A DNA stretch of 64,000 nt from Chromatiaceae bacterium. GTDB lineage: Bacteria > Pseudomonadota > Gammaproteobacteria > Chromatiales > Chromatiaceae. Positions within the stretch are counted from its first letter, which is position 1. Each line of letters starts with the position of its first letter. The stretch spans positions 868,001-932,000 of the forward strand of contig JACKMK010000003.1 of assembly GCA_024235395.1 (NCBI GenBank), read 5' to 3'. Shown here piece by piece: positions 1 through 8,431 of this stretch. The notes beneath the pieces are model-generated. The model was not told the origin of the DNA, searched no databases, and was given only the letters and a program-made list of their open reading frames with translations. The position numbers and the translations under genes are program-made.

Positions 1-1
1 G

Positions 2-529
2 CTGCGTCACGGGCAGTCCAGCTACAACGTTCGGCGCCTGTGCAACGATGATCCACGGCGTCGCGTCGATCTGACCGCGCTGGGCATGCGGCAGGCGCAG
101 CGCGCAGCAGCACGACTCGCCGCAGAGCCGATCGAGCAGGTTTTCAGTTCGCCGCTGTTGCGCGCCGAACATACCGCACGCATCGTTGCAGCGCCTCTCG
201 GCCTGCCGGTGAAGATCGATGAGCGGCTGGCGGATATCCGTTCGGGCTGCGACGGTCGCCCGGTGGACGAGTTCCTGGGCGCCATCGCGGGAGACCCGGT
301 CGACGGGCGTGTGGGCGACGGGGAGTCGCTGCGCGAATATCAGCAGCGCCTGGGTGGATTTCTTGTCTGGCTCGAGGCGCAGCCCTGGCAGTGCGTGTTG
401 CTGGTCGCACACGAGGAGTCGCTGCGCATCCTGGATGCGCACTATTCAAAGCGCGATCTGCTTGCCGTGGTCGGCCGGCCGTTCGCGAACTGCATACCTT
501 ATTTCTTCCAATCGCCGAGCGAAAACTGA
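2..529 (+). CDS. Histidine phosphatase family protein (5' partial)
   Basis: The reading frame is open from the window edge, so the N-terminus is missing, probably by only a few residues. The first visible codons give L-R-H-G-Q-S, the RHG signature that carries the phospho-accepting histidine of the phosphoglycerate mutase-like superfamily. A second histidine in the A-H-E-E-S-L-R segment near the C-terminus fits the distal catalytic histidine, and the S-S-P-L-L-R-A-E-H-T segment is typical of the family. About 175 residues are present, close to the size of small single-domain members. Substrate cannot be told from sequence; small phosphoesters or phosphoproteins are both possible. Its 3' end overlaps the convergent phosphoesterase gene by 31 bases. 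Confidence 0.85.
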   Translation: MRHGQSSYNVRRLCNDDPRRRVDLTALGMRQAQRAAARLAAEPIEQVFSSPLLRAEHTARIVAAPLGLPVKIDERLADIRSGCDGRPVDEFLGAIAGDPVDGRVGDGESLREYQQRLGGFLVWLEAQPWQCVLLVAHEESLRILDAHYSKRDLLAVVGRPFANCIPYFFQSPSEN

Positions 530-1041
530 AACGCCTGCAGGTGCCAGGCCGAACGGCTGGCATTGAGCAGCAGGCAACCGGATCCGCCGAAGGTTCGACT
601 GCGGCCGGCCGCGCCGGGATTGGCGACCCAGGGGGTGGCGCTGTCGTCGATCACCTGGCGATGACTGTGGCCGTAGATCACCAGGCGTGCATGCGGATAA
701 CGCGCACGCAGCACCGCATGGCGCCGTGTCGCGGGATTCGCCCGGTGACCGTGTTCGGCGCACAACACCCCGCCGGGCAGTGCGATCTCGGCGATTGCCT
801 CGGGAAAAGCCAATGCATCATGCCCTTGCGCAGACCAGGCGCGAGGGGTGTCATTGTTGCCGTGCACGGCAACGAGCTGTCGCCGGTGCCCACGCAGCCG
901 GTGAAGGATCTCCGGGGTGCCGATATCGCCGGCATGCACGACCCAATCCGCGCGCTCGGCGAGCGCCAGGATTTCTGGATGCAGTTGCCCGTGGGTATCG
1001 GCCAGCAGCAACACTTGTACGCGGCCGGTCGTATCTGGCAT
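499..1041 (-). CDS. Metallophosphoesterase, YfcE/MJ0936 type
   Basis: The product is about 180 aa and has the calcineurin-like phosphoesterase motifs in order: L-A-D-T-H-G near the N-terminus, V-H-A-G-D-I, V-H-G-N-N-D, a histidine in A-E-H-G-H, and Y-G-H-S-H near the C-terminus. Together these form a dinuclear metal site. The family hydrolyses phosphodiesters or phosphomonoesters; the natural substrate is usually unknown. A longer reading frame extends upstream, but the ATG at 1041 is preceded by a GGGAGG ribosome-binding site at a suitable distance and begins right before the conserved core, so I use it. The gene is convergent with the histidine phosphatase and divergent from the glycosylase-family gene. 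Confidence 0.85.
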   Translation of the reverse strand: MPDTTGRVQVLLLADTHGQLHPEILALAERADWVVHAGDIGTPEILHRLRGHRRQLVAVHGNNDTPRAWSAQGHDALAFPEAIAEIALPGGVLCAEHGHRANPATRRHAVLRARYPHARLVIYGHSHRQVIDDSATPWVANPGAAGRSRTFGGSGCLLLNASRSAWHLQAFQFSLGDWKK

Positions 1042-1115
1042 CGACGAGCCTCCCGGTATCGGGGTCAGCGCGATCCGTCTGCCGACTTCCCCCCTACGAC
1101 TTGGCGTGTCAGTCT

Positions 1116-1739
1116 GTGAGCGTGGCATCGCGACTGCAAGCCCTGATCGATCACCAGACCGCACTGCGCGCCTGTCGGCGCTGTCCGCAGATGCACGGTC
1201 CCGTGGTGGTCGGTGCGCCAGTGATATCGCCAGTCATCCAGATCGGCCAGGCGCCCGGGGAACACGAGGGTCGCTTGGGGCGACCATTCGCCTGGACTGC
1301 CGGTAAGTTGCTGTTCGAGTGGTACAGGCAGATCGGTGCCGACGAGGCGATGATCCGGGACCGCGTCTACATGGCCGCCGTGTGCCGTTGCTTCCCCGGT
1401 CGGCGGGCCAGCGGCGGCCACCGGGTTCCGGATGCCGGAGAGGTCGAGCGCTGTGCGACCTGGCTGCGCAGGGAGATCGAGATGCTTCAGCCTAAGCTAT
1501 TGATCCCGGTGGGGAAGCTGGCGATAACCCAGTTGCTTCCGGTGGCTCGCCTGGTCGACGTGATCGGTCGTCAACAGCGTGTCACGGTCTATGGTCGATC
1601 GGTCGATGTGATTCCATTGCCGCATCCCTCCGGGCTCTCGAGCTGGCACAAGAGTGAGCCAGGCAGGACGTTGTTACAGCAAGCGCTGCATGCGATCCGC
1701 GCCCATCCCTCATGGCGGGCGATCATGACTGTCGACTGA
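1116..1739 (+). CDS. Uracil-DNA glycosylase superfamily protein (family 4-like)
   Basis: About 207 aa. Motif A reads G-Q-A-P-G-E-H-E followed by G-R-P-F and A-G-K-L-L, as in Fe-S-containing family 4 uracil-DNA glycosylases (usually G-E-A-P-G). The C-terminal motif is H-P-S-G-L-S-S-W. Four cysteines sit in family-4-like positions: C-x2-C near the N-terminus, one in V-C-R-C-F-P-G-R and one in E-R-C, which suggests a 4Fe-4S cluster. The usual C-R-P-P-x-N-R block is altered to C-F-P-G-R, so substrate range may differ. The start is uncertain: GTG at 1116 or 1122 both precede the conserved region and neither has a strong ribosome-binding site. The expected role is base excision repair of uracil or related lesions. 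Confidence 0.75.
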   Translation: MSVASRLQALIDHQTALRACRRCPQMHGPVVVGAPVISPVIQIGQAPGEHEGRLGRPFAWTAGKLLFEWYRQIGADEAMIRDRVYMAAVCRCFPGRRASGGHRVPDAGEVERCATWLRREIEMLQPKLLIPVGKLAITQLLPVARLVDVIGRQQRVTVYGRSVDVIPLPHPSGLSSWHKSEPGRTLLQQALHAIRAHPSWRAIMTVD

Positions 1740-1815
1740 CGCCGACACCCGGCATAATGCGGCAGATCCATTCGCCGCGCCGCGCGGGCGGCTTCAACCG
1801 CAGGAGTATGCAGTC

Positions 1816-2592
1816 ATGAAATCGATCGCCGCTGGTCTGTTGTTGTTGGCGCTGAGCCTTGGCGCACAAGCCGCCGTGCAGAACAAATCCGTCACGTATC
1901 AAGACGGCGACACGATGTTGAACGGTTTCCTGTACTGGGACGATGCGATCGAGGGTCCGCGCCCCGGCGTGCTCGTGATCCACGAATGGTGGGGGCTCAA
2001 CGACTACGCGAAAAAGCGCGCGCACATGTTGGCCGAGCTCGGCTTCGTTGCGTTTGCCGCGGATATTTACGGCGATGGCCACGTGACCGACAAGCCTGAC
2101 CAGGCACGCACCTGGATGCAGGAGGTGACCGCAGACGTCGATGGGTGGCGGGCCCGGGCGCTGCTCGGCCTGGAACAATTGAAGGCCAGTGGGCTGGTCG
2201 CCGATGACAATGTCGCCGCGATCGGTTACTGCTTCGGCGGAGCGACCGTGTTGCAGATGGCTTACGCGGGATATCCGCTCAAAGGCGTGGTGACCTTCCA
2301 CGGCTCCCTCCCGGCGGCGCCTGAAGAATCGAAAGGCGGCATTGCGCCGCGACTGCTCGTGTTGCACGGTGCAGCGGACGCCTGGGTTGCTCCCGAGGTG
2401 ATCGCGAATTTCCAGGCCAAGCTCGCCGAAGCCGGCGCGAACTGGGAGATGGACATCTACGGCGGGGCGCGTCACGGATTCACCAATCCCGATGCCGGCC
2501 GGTTCGGCATAGACAATCTGGTGTACAACAAGCAGGCGGATGAGCGCTCCTGGGCGCGCGCCCAGGAATTCTTCTCTGAGATCTTCGATTGA
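1816..2592 (+). CDS. Dienelactone hydrolase family protein, exported
   Basis: 258 aa with an N-terminal signal peptide (basic start, Leu-rich core, A-Q-A-A cleavage region near residue 20), so it probably acts in the periplasm. The alpha/beta-hydrolase core has the nucleophile elbow G-Y-C-F-G-G (Cys139), an aspartate in H-G-A-A-D (Asp188) and a histidine in A-R-H-G-F (His220), the Cys-Asp-His triad of dienelactone hydrolases. The H-E-W-W-G segment near residue 56 is also characteristic. A ribosome-binding site (AGGAG) lies about 11 bases before the ATG. The family hydrolyses lactones and esters; the true substrate here is unknown. It stands alone between the glycosylase and sulfotransferase genes. 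Confidence 0.88.
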   Translation: MKSIAAGLLLLALSLGAQAAVQNKSVTYQDGDTMLNGFLYWDDAIEGPRPGVLVIHEWWGLNDYAKKRAHMLAELGFVAFAADIYGDGHVTDKPDQARTWMQEVTADVDGWRARALLGLEQLKASGLVADDNVAAIGYCFGGATVLQMAYAGYPLKGVVTFHGSLPAAPEESKGGIAPRLLVLHGAADAWVAPEVIANFQAKLAEAGANWEMDIYGGARHGFTNPDAGRFGIDNLVYNKQADERSWARAQEFFSEIFD

Positions 2593-2637
2593 CGCGAACC
2601 GAGGTAGCGCCGTCGCTCGGCGCCTTTATACGACGGC

Positions 2638-3360
2638 ATGAAGAACAACGTCATCATACTGACCAGCGGGTTGTCAGGCAGTTCGGTACTCGCCGGCCTG
2701 CTGGCCCGCGCAGGGTGGTGGCAGGGCGATGAAACGTTCAAGAAAAGGGACTACGACACCCACGAAAACAGCCAACTGATCGCACTCAATCGACGCCTGT
2801 TCGACGAGGCGGGCTACCGCGGTCACTACGAGATGGTGTTCGATCCCGCCGATATCGATTGTTTCGCAGATCTCTCGGCGCGCATCGATCTATCGGATTA
2901 TCGCGACTTCATCGCCCAATGTGATCGGCACACGCCCTGGTTGTGGAAGGATCCCAGGCTTTGGTTGACCATCCATCTCTGGAAAGACGTCTTCGACCTC
3001 GGCGAGGTCAAGTTCATCCATTTGACGCGTAACCCGCTCCAGGCGTGGATCGCGATGACCATCAGGCGGCAGATCCAGGAGTTCGGCTACCTGAAGCGCT
3101 ACCTGGACGGCATTGGCGATTCGAACCGTCGGTTTCTGCAGCAACAGGGACTGGACTTTCTCGAGATGCAATACGAAGACCTGGTCGTCGACCCCGATGC
3201 AGCGCTGCGACGGCTGAACGATTTCCTCGGGTCGGCGCTGGAAACGGCTGACCTGCAGGCGGTATATCGCGGCAGGCTGTACGAGAAGCCGAAAGGGATC
3301 CGCGATCTTGCGACCGCGGCGTTGATCTACGTACGCAACTATCGCGAGCGCTACCGCTGA
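2638..3360 (+). CDS. Sulfotransferase family protein
   Basis: 240 aa. The N-terminus reads I-I-L-T-S-G-L-S-G-S-S-V-L-A, a P-loop-like 5'-phosphosulfate-binding element as found in PAPS-dependent sulfotransferases. A second conserved region, F-I-H-L-T-R-N-P-L-Q-A-W around residue 130, matches the 3'-phosphate-binding strand and helix. No signal peptide or membrane segment is visible, so a cytoplasmic enzyme is likely. It may sulfate a carbohydrate or other small acceptor before export, which fits the polysaccharide genes that follow, but the acceptor cannot be read from sequence. It is the first of two sulfotransferase-like genes in the window; the other is at 14842. Confidence 0.75.
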   Translation: MKNNVIILTSGLSGSSVLAGLLARAGWWQGDETFKKRDYDTHENSQLIALNRRLFDEAGYRGHYEMVFDPADIDCFADLSARIDLSDYRDFIAQCDRHTPWLWKDPRLWLTIHLWKDVFDLGEVKFIHLTRNPLQAWIAMTIRRQIQEFGYLKRYLDGIGDSNRRFLQQQGLDFLEMQYEDLVVDPDAALRRLNDFLGSALETADLQAVYRGRLYEKPKGIRDLATAALIYVRNYRERYR

Positions 3361-3539
3361 ACCGGGCAGGCGTGCGGCACGGCACCGGCCCACGGCGCCC
3401 GGTACTATGAAGCACATTCGAACAGCATGCAGGGATTCGAAGTGAATATCGCAGAGATGACGGGAGGGCGCCGGATGGGTGCTGGTGCAAAATCGATCTG
3501 CCCGGCAGTCGAACAAGCCGCTGGACACTGACGGCCGCG

Positions 3540-4775
3540 ATGACCCATCCGCGTCACGAATATGCGCCCATCAGCCTGCTGCAGGTCAGCGATGACCGGT
3601 TGTTGGTTGGTGGAAGATCACTCGACGATCTTGCCGCCCTCGCGGGTCAGACACCTTACTATGCCTATGACCGCGATGCGATGCGTCGGCGCGCCGAGGC
3701 ATTGCGGATTGCCCTGCCTCCGGCGATGCGCGTGCACTACGCGATGAAGGCCAACCCGATGCCGGCAGTCGTCAGCCATATGATCGATCTGGTCGACGGT
3801 ATCGATGTGGCCTCTGCGGGAGAGATGCGGCTGGCGTTGGACGCCGGTGCTTCGGCAGCGACGATGAGCTTCGCCGGTCCCGGCAAACGCGATGTCGAAC
3901 TCGCGGCGGCGGTGGAAGCAGGGGTCACGATCAACATCGAGTCGATGGGCGAACTCGCCCGTGTTGCGCATGCCGGTGACCGGGTGGGGGAGCGGCCTCG
4001 GGTTGCGGTGCGGGTCAACCCGGATTTCCTGTTGAAGGCGTCGCGTCTGAAGATGGGAGGTGGCCCGAAGCAGTTCGGGATCGATGCAGAGATCGTCCCG
4101 GAAGCGCTCGAGAGCATCGCCGACCTCGATCTGCATTTTAGGGGGTTCCACATCTTCTCCGGTACCCAGAATCTCCTGCCGGACAGTCTGATCGAGGCAC
4201 AGGCAGCGACGTTCGATCTTGCCGATCGGCTGGCGCAGTCGGCCCCCTCGCCGATTGAGACCCTCAACATCGGCGGTGGATTCGGAATTCCCTATTTTCC
4301 GGGCGACACCGCGCTCGATCTTGCACCCGTTGCCGAACATCTCGCGGAACAGTTGGCGGTGCATCGGGAAGCGCTGGGCAATCCAGAGGTCATCGTCGAA
4401 CTGGGGCGTTACCTGGTCGGTGAGGCGGGCGTCTACGTGTGCTCCGTCATAGACCGCAAGGTCTCTCGTGGCCAGACATTCCTGGTGACAGACGGCGGCC
4501 TGCACCACCATCTCGCAGCGAGTGGCAATTTCGGCCAGGTCATTCGCCGGAATTTTCCAGTCGTCGTGGCCGACCGGGTGTACGGTGGTGTACGCGAGAC
4601 CGCCACTGTCGTCGGTCCGCTGTGCACGCCGCTGGACGTGCTGGCCAACCAGACCGAACTCGGTGTCGCACATCCTGGCGACCTCATCGCCGTGCTGCAA
4701 TCCGGGGCCTATGGCTACAGCGCCAGTCCGCACGCCTTTTTGAGCCATCCGCCGCCGGTTGAATTGCTGGTCTGA
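3540..4775 (+). CDS. PLP-dependent decarboxylase, exosortase A system-associated type
   Basis: 411 aa, a fold-type III (alanine racemase-like) decarboxylase related to diaminopimelate/ornithine decarboxylases. Visible features: the PLP lysine in H-Y-A-M-K-A-N-P (Lys70), F-H-I-F-S-G-T-Q, the phosphate-binding G-G-G-F-G-I-P-Y, E-L-G-R-Y-L-V-G, and a cysteine in G-P-L-C-T-P-L-D that contributes to the partner active site in such dimers. The whole protein looks like the subfamily that co-occurs with exosortase A loci, where it usually neighbours the acyl-CoA ligase. Here that ligase is about 14 kb away at 17851-19434. The presumed reaction is decarboxylation of an amino acid or derivative; the product may feed the ligase/carrier-protein pathway (inference). 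Confidence 0.85.
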   Translation: MTHPRHEYAPISLLQVSDDRLLVGGRSLDDLAALAGQTPYYAYDRDAMRRRAEALRIALPPAMRVHYAMKANPMPAVVSHMIDLVDGIDVASAGEMRLALDAGASAATMSFAGPGKRDVELAAAVEAGVTINIESMGELARVAHAGDRVGERPRVAVRVNPDFLLKASRLKMGGGPKQFGIDAEIVPEALESIADLDLHFRGFHIFSGTQNLLPDSLIEAQAATFDLADRLAQSAPSPIETLNIGGGFGIPYFPGDTALDLAPVAEHLAEQLAVHREALGNPEVIVELGRYLVGEAGVYVCSVIDRKVSRGQTFLVTDGGLHHHLAASGNFGQVIRRNFPVVVADRVYGGVRETATVVGPLCTPLDVLANQTELGVAHPGDLIAVLQSGAYGYSASPHAFLSHPPPVELLV

Positions 4776-4907
4776 GGGTCGCCTTCGCCGCCAGGTGGGA
4801 CACGCGACGGGTGTTGGTCCGCGCCGGGTGCTGCCTGCGTTATCGCGTGGAATCCGCCGGGTCTCGTCGAGGTAGGCCGTGTGAACGACGTCGCACCACC
4901 TGCGAAG

Positions 4908-5660
4908 CTAATTTTTGCTCCCGGTCGATCGGCCGTGCTGTGCGATCTTGCGCGCGAGGCCGCTGAGCGGATAGCCAAGTTCACGGGCCAGCGCCTCCTG
5001 GTGCCTGGCCTTCTCTATATCGCCGGCGTAAAAATAGGCGAGGCCGAGAAAGTAATTGAGTTCGCTGGATTTCTTCCCGGTGGCTTCATTGCCTTTCTCG
5101 AGCACCCCGATCGCTGTGGCGTAGTCTTTCTCGTCAAAGCTCAACAGGGCTAGCGCCGAGTATGTCGGTGCATATCTCGGGTGGTTGTCTTGCGCCAGTT
5201 TGAGAAACTCGCGCGCTCGCTTGGTGTCGCCCAACAAGCGGTAACCGCGGGCGGCCGCGACCGCCATTTCCGCGTACCACAGTTCGCGCTTGGGCATGCG
5301 TTCGAACGAAAAATCGATGTCCAACAAGGCGTCCTTGACGAGCGCTTCGAAGCCCGAGATGTTCCTCGGCATCAGCTCCGCTCGGCGCAACTTCACGACC
5401 CCGGTGCAATAGTGCCAGCCGCCAACATCCCAAATGAGCTGCTTTTCCTGTTTGGTGTGCGGCCAGCGTTGGCGCTCGCGCGGGATCGGCAAGTGAGCGG
5501 CACTCTTGCAAAGTCTCGGCAGCGCATCGAACTCCAGCGGCGACAGGGTGATCTTGTTCCATGCCAGCGCGGGACCTGCCAGAACAAGCAACGCAGTGAA
5601 GAGTGCAAATGAAATGCGATTAATCACCTGACGGGGGCCTGGATTGCGGATATGGGTCAT
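4908..5660 (-). CDS. TPR-repeat protein with signal peptide
   Basis: 250 aa. The N-terminus has a basic stretch followed by a hydrophobic segment ending in G-P-A-L-A-W near residue 33, a likely cleavable signal, so the protein probably works in the periplasm. The C-terminal half contains tetratricopeptide-like helices, for example A-A-R-G-Y-R-L-L-G-D, A-P-T-Y-S-A-L-A-L-L and L-N-Y-F-L-G-L-A-Y-F-Y-A-G-D. Two cysteines occur in the central region (R-L-C-K and W-H-Y-C-T). I recognise no catalytic motif. Its place beside the exosortase-type decarboxylase, on the opposite strand and convergent with it, suggests but does not prove a part in polysaccharide assembly or export. Confidence 0.75.
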   Translation of the reverse strand: MTHIRNPGPRQVINRISFALFTALLVLAGPALAWNKITLSPLEFDALPRLCKSAAHLPIPRERQRWPHTKQEKQLIWDVGGWHYCTGVVKLRRAELMPRNISGFEALVKDALLDIDFSFERMPKRELWYAEMAVAAARGYRLLGDTKRAREFLKLAQDNHPRYAPTYSALALLSFDEKDYATAIGVLEKGNEATGKKSSELNYFLGLAYFYAGDIEKARHQEALARELGYPLSGLARKIAQHGRSTGSKN

Positions 5661-6175
5661 GATCGGAAATGATACCCCAAGATCTGCAGACTACTAAGTC
5701 GGCTAATTCCGGGGAAACGAGGCGGGTTCGTGCGTTCTACTTGGGAACGGCTGTCTTATGGGTTCTGCAGTCCGGTACCGGCCGCCGCACACCGCGCCGT
5801 TTTCGGCACATTTGGTGTGCGCCGTTGACGGATGCTGCCGGCGAACACGCAGTTTCTTGTACCTTCGTCGCGCCGGGATTCCCTCGGCGTCAGAAATCTC
5901 TATCATGCAGCACGGGATGAGTGTTCTCGCTGGACCTTTCCACGAGAAGCCGATATTCAGCGCCAGGTTCACTTTTCTGAGGCAGGGGCAGGGTTGTCGC
6001 TCTGCGCCGTCGATGGGCGGGGTGGGGTGCCGCGGCGAAAGTGTTGACTGGGGCGATTGCACCTCTACTGAAAGGAATACCTCGAATACCCTGGGTTCCC
6101 TGTCCGTCGCGGGTAGTGGTGGAGCAACCGCCGGCGTGTCGAGCAGGGGCCTGATGGGTCGTTGAGAATCGAGCG
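5661..6175. other. Intergenic gap without a recognisable gene (515 bp)
   Basis: This stretch separates the divergently transcribed TPR and FkbM genes. Short open frames exist on both strands but their translations look random in composition and resemble no family I know. A 10-bp palindrome lies at 5772-5781. A TTGACT hexamer at 6044-6049 has no good -10 partner. It presumably holds the promoters of the two flanking genes. Confidence 0.4.
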
Positions 6176-7000
6176 ATGTTTAGAAAGTTCAAGAAGCTTC
6201 CAAAGTATCTGCTGACGTTTGGGCTACTGGCCGGTACCCGGTTGTTTTTTCAAGTGGAGTGGCACACCAAGAGCGGTCGTGGCGACAGGATGCGGTCGTT
6301 GACGGTGCCCGGGTATGCCAATCCCATCAGGCTACGGGACACTGTCGCGGACCACGCGACGTTCTGGCAGTGCATCGTCATGCAGCAATATGATTTCTCC
6401 ATATTTCCTCAGGCAGAGAACATCGCGCTGCAATACAAGGCGACCTTGGCTGCCGGGCAAAAGCCGCTGATTATCGATTGCGGGGCCAATATCGGCTTGT
6501 CGACGATATGGCTTGCCAATCGCTATCCGCTGGCGACGATCTGTTCCGTGGAACCTGACGAGGCCAATTTTTCGCTGTTGCAGTCGAATAGCAGCCATCT
6601 CAAAGAAAGATCGATCTGCCTGAGGGGAGGCATCTGGCCCAGGCCAAGTAAGTTGACGATCATCAATCCGGAAGCGGGCGCCGCTGCTTTTCGTGTCGAA
6701 GAGCTACCCGTCGAGAGTGACGGCGGGATCCGTGGATACACGATCGACGAGATCTGTACGCTGGCAGGAAACGAGAATCCGCTTTACGTGAAGATCGACA
6801 TCGAAGGGGCCCAAGCCGCGTTGTTCGCAAGTAATACCGAATGGGTGGCCCGGACCTGGTTGATTTCTCTGGAGTTGGACGATTGGCAGTTTCCGTGGGC
6901 GGGTACGAGTCGGACCTTTCTGCAGACAATCAGCCGCTATCCCTTCGACATGCTTGTGCGGGACGAAAGTGTCTTCTGTTTCCGAAATCCCAATGACTAG
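6176..7000 (+). CDS. FkbM family methyltransferase
   Basis: 274 aa. The SAM-binding motif I is I-I-D-C-G-A-N-I-G-L-S-T near residue 100, followed by S-V-E-P-D-E-A-N-F (the acidic residue that binds the SAM ribose). Y-V-K-I-D-I-E-G-A-Q near residue 205 is the hallmark of FkbM-type O-methyltransferases. The first 40 residues are basic and partly hydrophobic but not a clear signal. In polysaccharide loci this family usually O-methylates a sugar hydroxyl, the likely role here given the flippase, glycosyltransferase and ligase genes that follow. The ATG at 6176 gives the family's usual length. A hairpin with a T-run begins at its stop codon. Confidence 0.85.
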   Translation: MFRKFKKLPKYLLTFGLLAGTRLFFQVEWHTKSGRGDRMRSLTVPGYANPIRLRDTVADHATFWQCIVMQQYDFSIFPQAENIALQYKATLAAGQKPLIIDCGANIGLSTIWLANRYPLATICSVEPDEANFSLLQSNSSHLKERSICLRGGIWPRPSKLTIINPEAGAAAFRVEELPVESDGGIRGYTIDEICTLAGNENPLYVKIDIEGAQAALFASNTEWVARTWLISLELDDWQFPWAGTSRTFLQTISRYPFDMLVRDESVFCFRNPND

Positions 7001-7044
7001 CTGTGCTGACGGCGACCGCTCCCGACGGAGCAACAGCTCTTTTT
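6999..7044 (+). terminator. Rho-independent terminator after FkbM gene
   Basis: An outer 6-bp stem (AGCTGT at 6999-7004 with ACAGCT at 7033-7038) encloses a 5-bp hairpin (GCTCC 7018-7022, loop CGAC, GGAGC 7027-7031) and is followed directly by CTTTTT. The 5' arm overlaps the FkbM stop codon. The inner bulge of about 13 bases makes it imperfect. Confidence 0.55.
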
Positions 7045-7123
7045 CAAACAGCGCCTTTGTTTGATCGGGCGCGACAAACCAGCGGTACCCGTCGTCCTTG
7101 AGTTCTCACTCCGTCGGACCGGT

Positions 7124-8431
7124 TTAGACGACGGGCGGCGTGGCCAGTTTGTTCCGGGTTCCGCCAACAGCACCTTGCGCAGTGACTTTCTGCTGGTCAC
7201 GTACGATGTCCCTGAGCAGGACGCTGATGGCTATCAGATGCCACGGCAGATCGAAGTAGGAGAGGCTCAGGAAGGCACCGCCGGAACAATACGCAACCAG
7301 AGACACCTGGACCATTCTCGCAAGGTTGTTGGCCCATTCCATCTCGGTGTTTTTCTTGGTTACAGCTATGACCTGACTGCAGTACCGCCAGGCCAGGAAC
7401 AGGACCAACAGATACGCGAACAATCCAGGCCATCCGTGATTGGCCAGCACCTCGAAGTAGATGCTGTGTGCCACATAGGCCTTTTCAATTTCGACGCCCG
7501 GCAGGTAAATCGAGTAGTTGTACAGTGTCCAGGAGCCGAATCCCCCGCCAAGAACACGATGCGAAGCCAGATTGATGCTGTATTCCCAGGCGCGTATCCG
7601 GCCCATCGCGGAGGGGTCCGTCTCATAGTCTTGGATGGTCTCCATGCGCTCAACCCAGGAATCGGGCATGCTCAGGAGCGCGATCGGCATTAGCATCACC
7701 AAGAGGATCAGCACCAGCATCTTGTTTTTGCTCTTCAAGAAGAAGAACCCTGTCACAGCGATTATCGCGAGGAATGCACCACGCGACTGCGAGCCCAATA
7801 CGGAGATAAAGCTCAGGCCCATGGCGGCCAACAACCCCCGTTTTACCCAGATGTTCGTGGCGGTTATCCGAAGGTAGTTGAACAGCGGAATGATCATCAG
7901 GATGGCGACGGCGAGCGCATTGTTTTCCGCGATCATGCTGCTCGCGGGGCCGTAGACGCGGTGTCCTCCGCCGGTGAGAATCGTGAAGACCCCCCCCTTG
8001 ATTGAGTAGTATCCAATGGAGAGGGCGATCACCCAGATCAACAGATCGAGATTCTTGCGATCGCGCATTACGAGGATTGTGATCAGCGTGGTGAGCTGGA
8101 TCTTCAACACGCTTTCCAGCTGGTAATAGGCGTTATAGGGATTGAGCGAATAGAACGTGCTCAGTACCACCAGGAGAATGAACAGTAGCCAGGTCGCGGT
8201 CAGTCCGTTCCAGCTGAAGCGCTTGGGCTGTTTGCTGATGAAGAGAGACATCAGTAGTGCACCAGCGGCCAGCATGGCAAACGGGAAGTTGTAAGCGATA
8301 CCCCAGGTGAGCCGATGCGGGTTCATATAGCTGACCCACGACCATAGCGCCACGCCAATGGGCGGTCGCGTCAGTGCGAACGGCAATACTCCGAAGAAAA
8401 CTACGAACAGTATTATGTCTCGAAGTGACAT
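7124..8431 (-). CDS. O-antigen ligase-like protein, exosortase A-associated (putative O-glycosylation ligase)
   Basis: 435 aa polytopic membrane protein with about ten hydrophobic segments. It opens with M-S-L-R-D-I-I-L-F-V-V-F-F-G and has a long periplasmic-type loop in the C-terminal half containing A-H-S-I-Y-F-E-V-L-A-N-H-G-W, a segment common in Wzy/WaaL-type ligases. The overall pattern (short N-terminus, P-F-A-L-T-R-P, W-S-W-V-S-Y-M-N-P-H-R) matches the ligase subfamily found in exosortase A gene sets. The expected role is transfer or polymerisation of lipid-linked glycan at the outer face of the inner membrane. A ribosome-binding site (GAGGAA) lies just before the ATG. Base composition looks somewhat less GC-rich than the flanking housekeeping genes. 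Confidence 0.8.
   Translation of the reverse strand: MSLRDIILFVVFFGVLPFALTRPPIGVALWSWVSYMNPHRLTWGIAYNFPFAMLAAGALLMSLFISKQPKRFSWNGLTATWLLFILLVVLSTFYSLNPYNAYYQLESVLKIQLTTLITILVMRDRKNLDLLIWVIALSIGYYSIKGGVFTILTGGGHRVYGPASSMIAENNALAVAILMIIPLFNYLRITATNIWVKRGLLAAMGLSFISVLGSQSRGAFLAIIAVTGFFFLKSKNKMLVLILLVMLMPIALLSMPDSWVERMETIQDYETDPSAMGRIRAWEYSINLASHRVLGGGFGSWTLYNYSIYLPGVEIEKAYVAHSIYFEVLANHGWPGLFAYLLVLFLAWRYCSQVIAVTKKNTEMEWANNLARMVQVSLVAYCSGGAFLSLSYFDLPWHLIAISVLLRDIVRDQQKVTAQGAVGGTRNKLATPPVV

Noticed and set aside
687..1115. Long N-terminal extension of the glycosylase-family gene
   Set aside because: It lies antisense to the phosphoesterase gene and its translation is Arg/Ala-rich without conserved sequence.
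3361..3539. Sigma54 promoter before the PLP decarboxylase, as seen for some exosortase loci
   Set aside because: The best match has the wrong distance between the GG and GC dinucleotides; the other polysaccharide gaps also lack a proper -24/-12 pair.
5661..6175. Small genes (open frames up to 135 aa) in the gap before the FkbM gene
   Set aside because: Residue composition looks random, starts lack ribosome-binding sites, and no family resemblance is seen.
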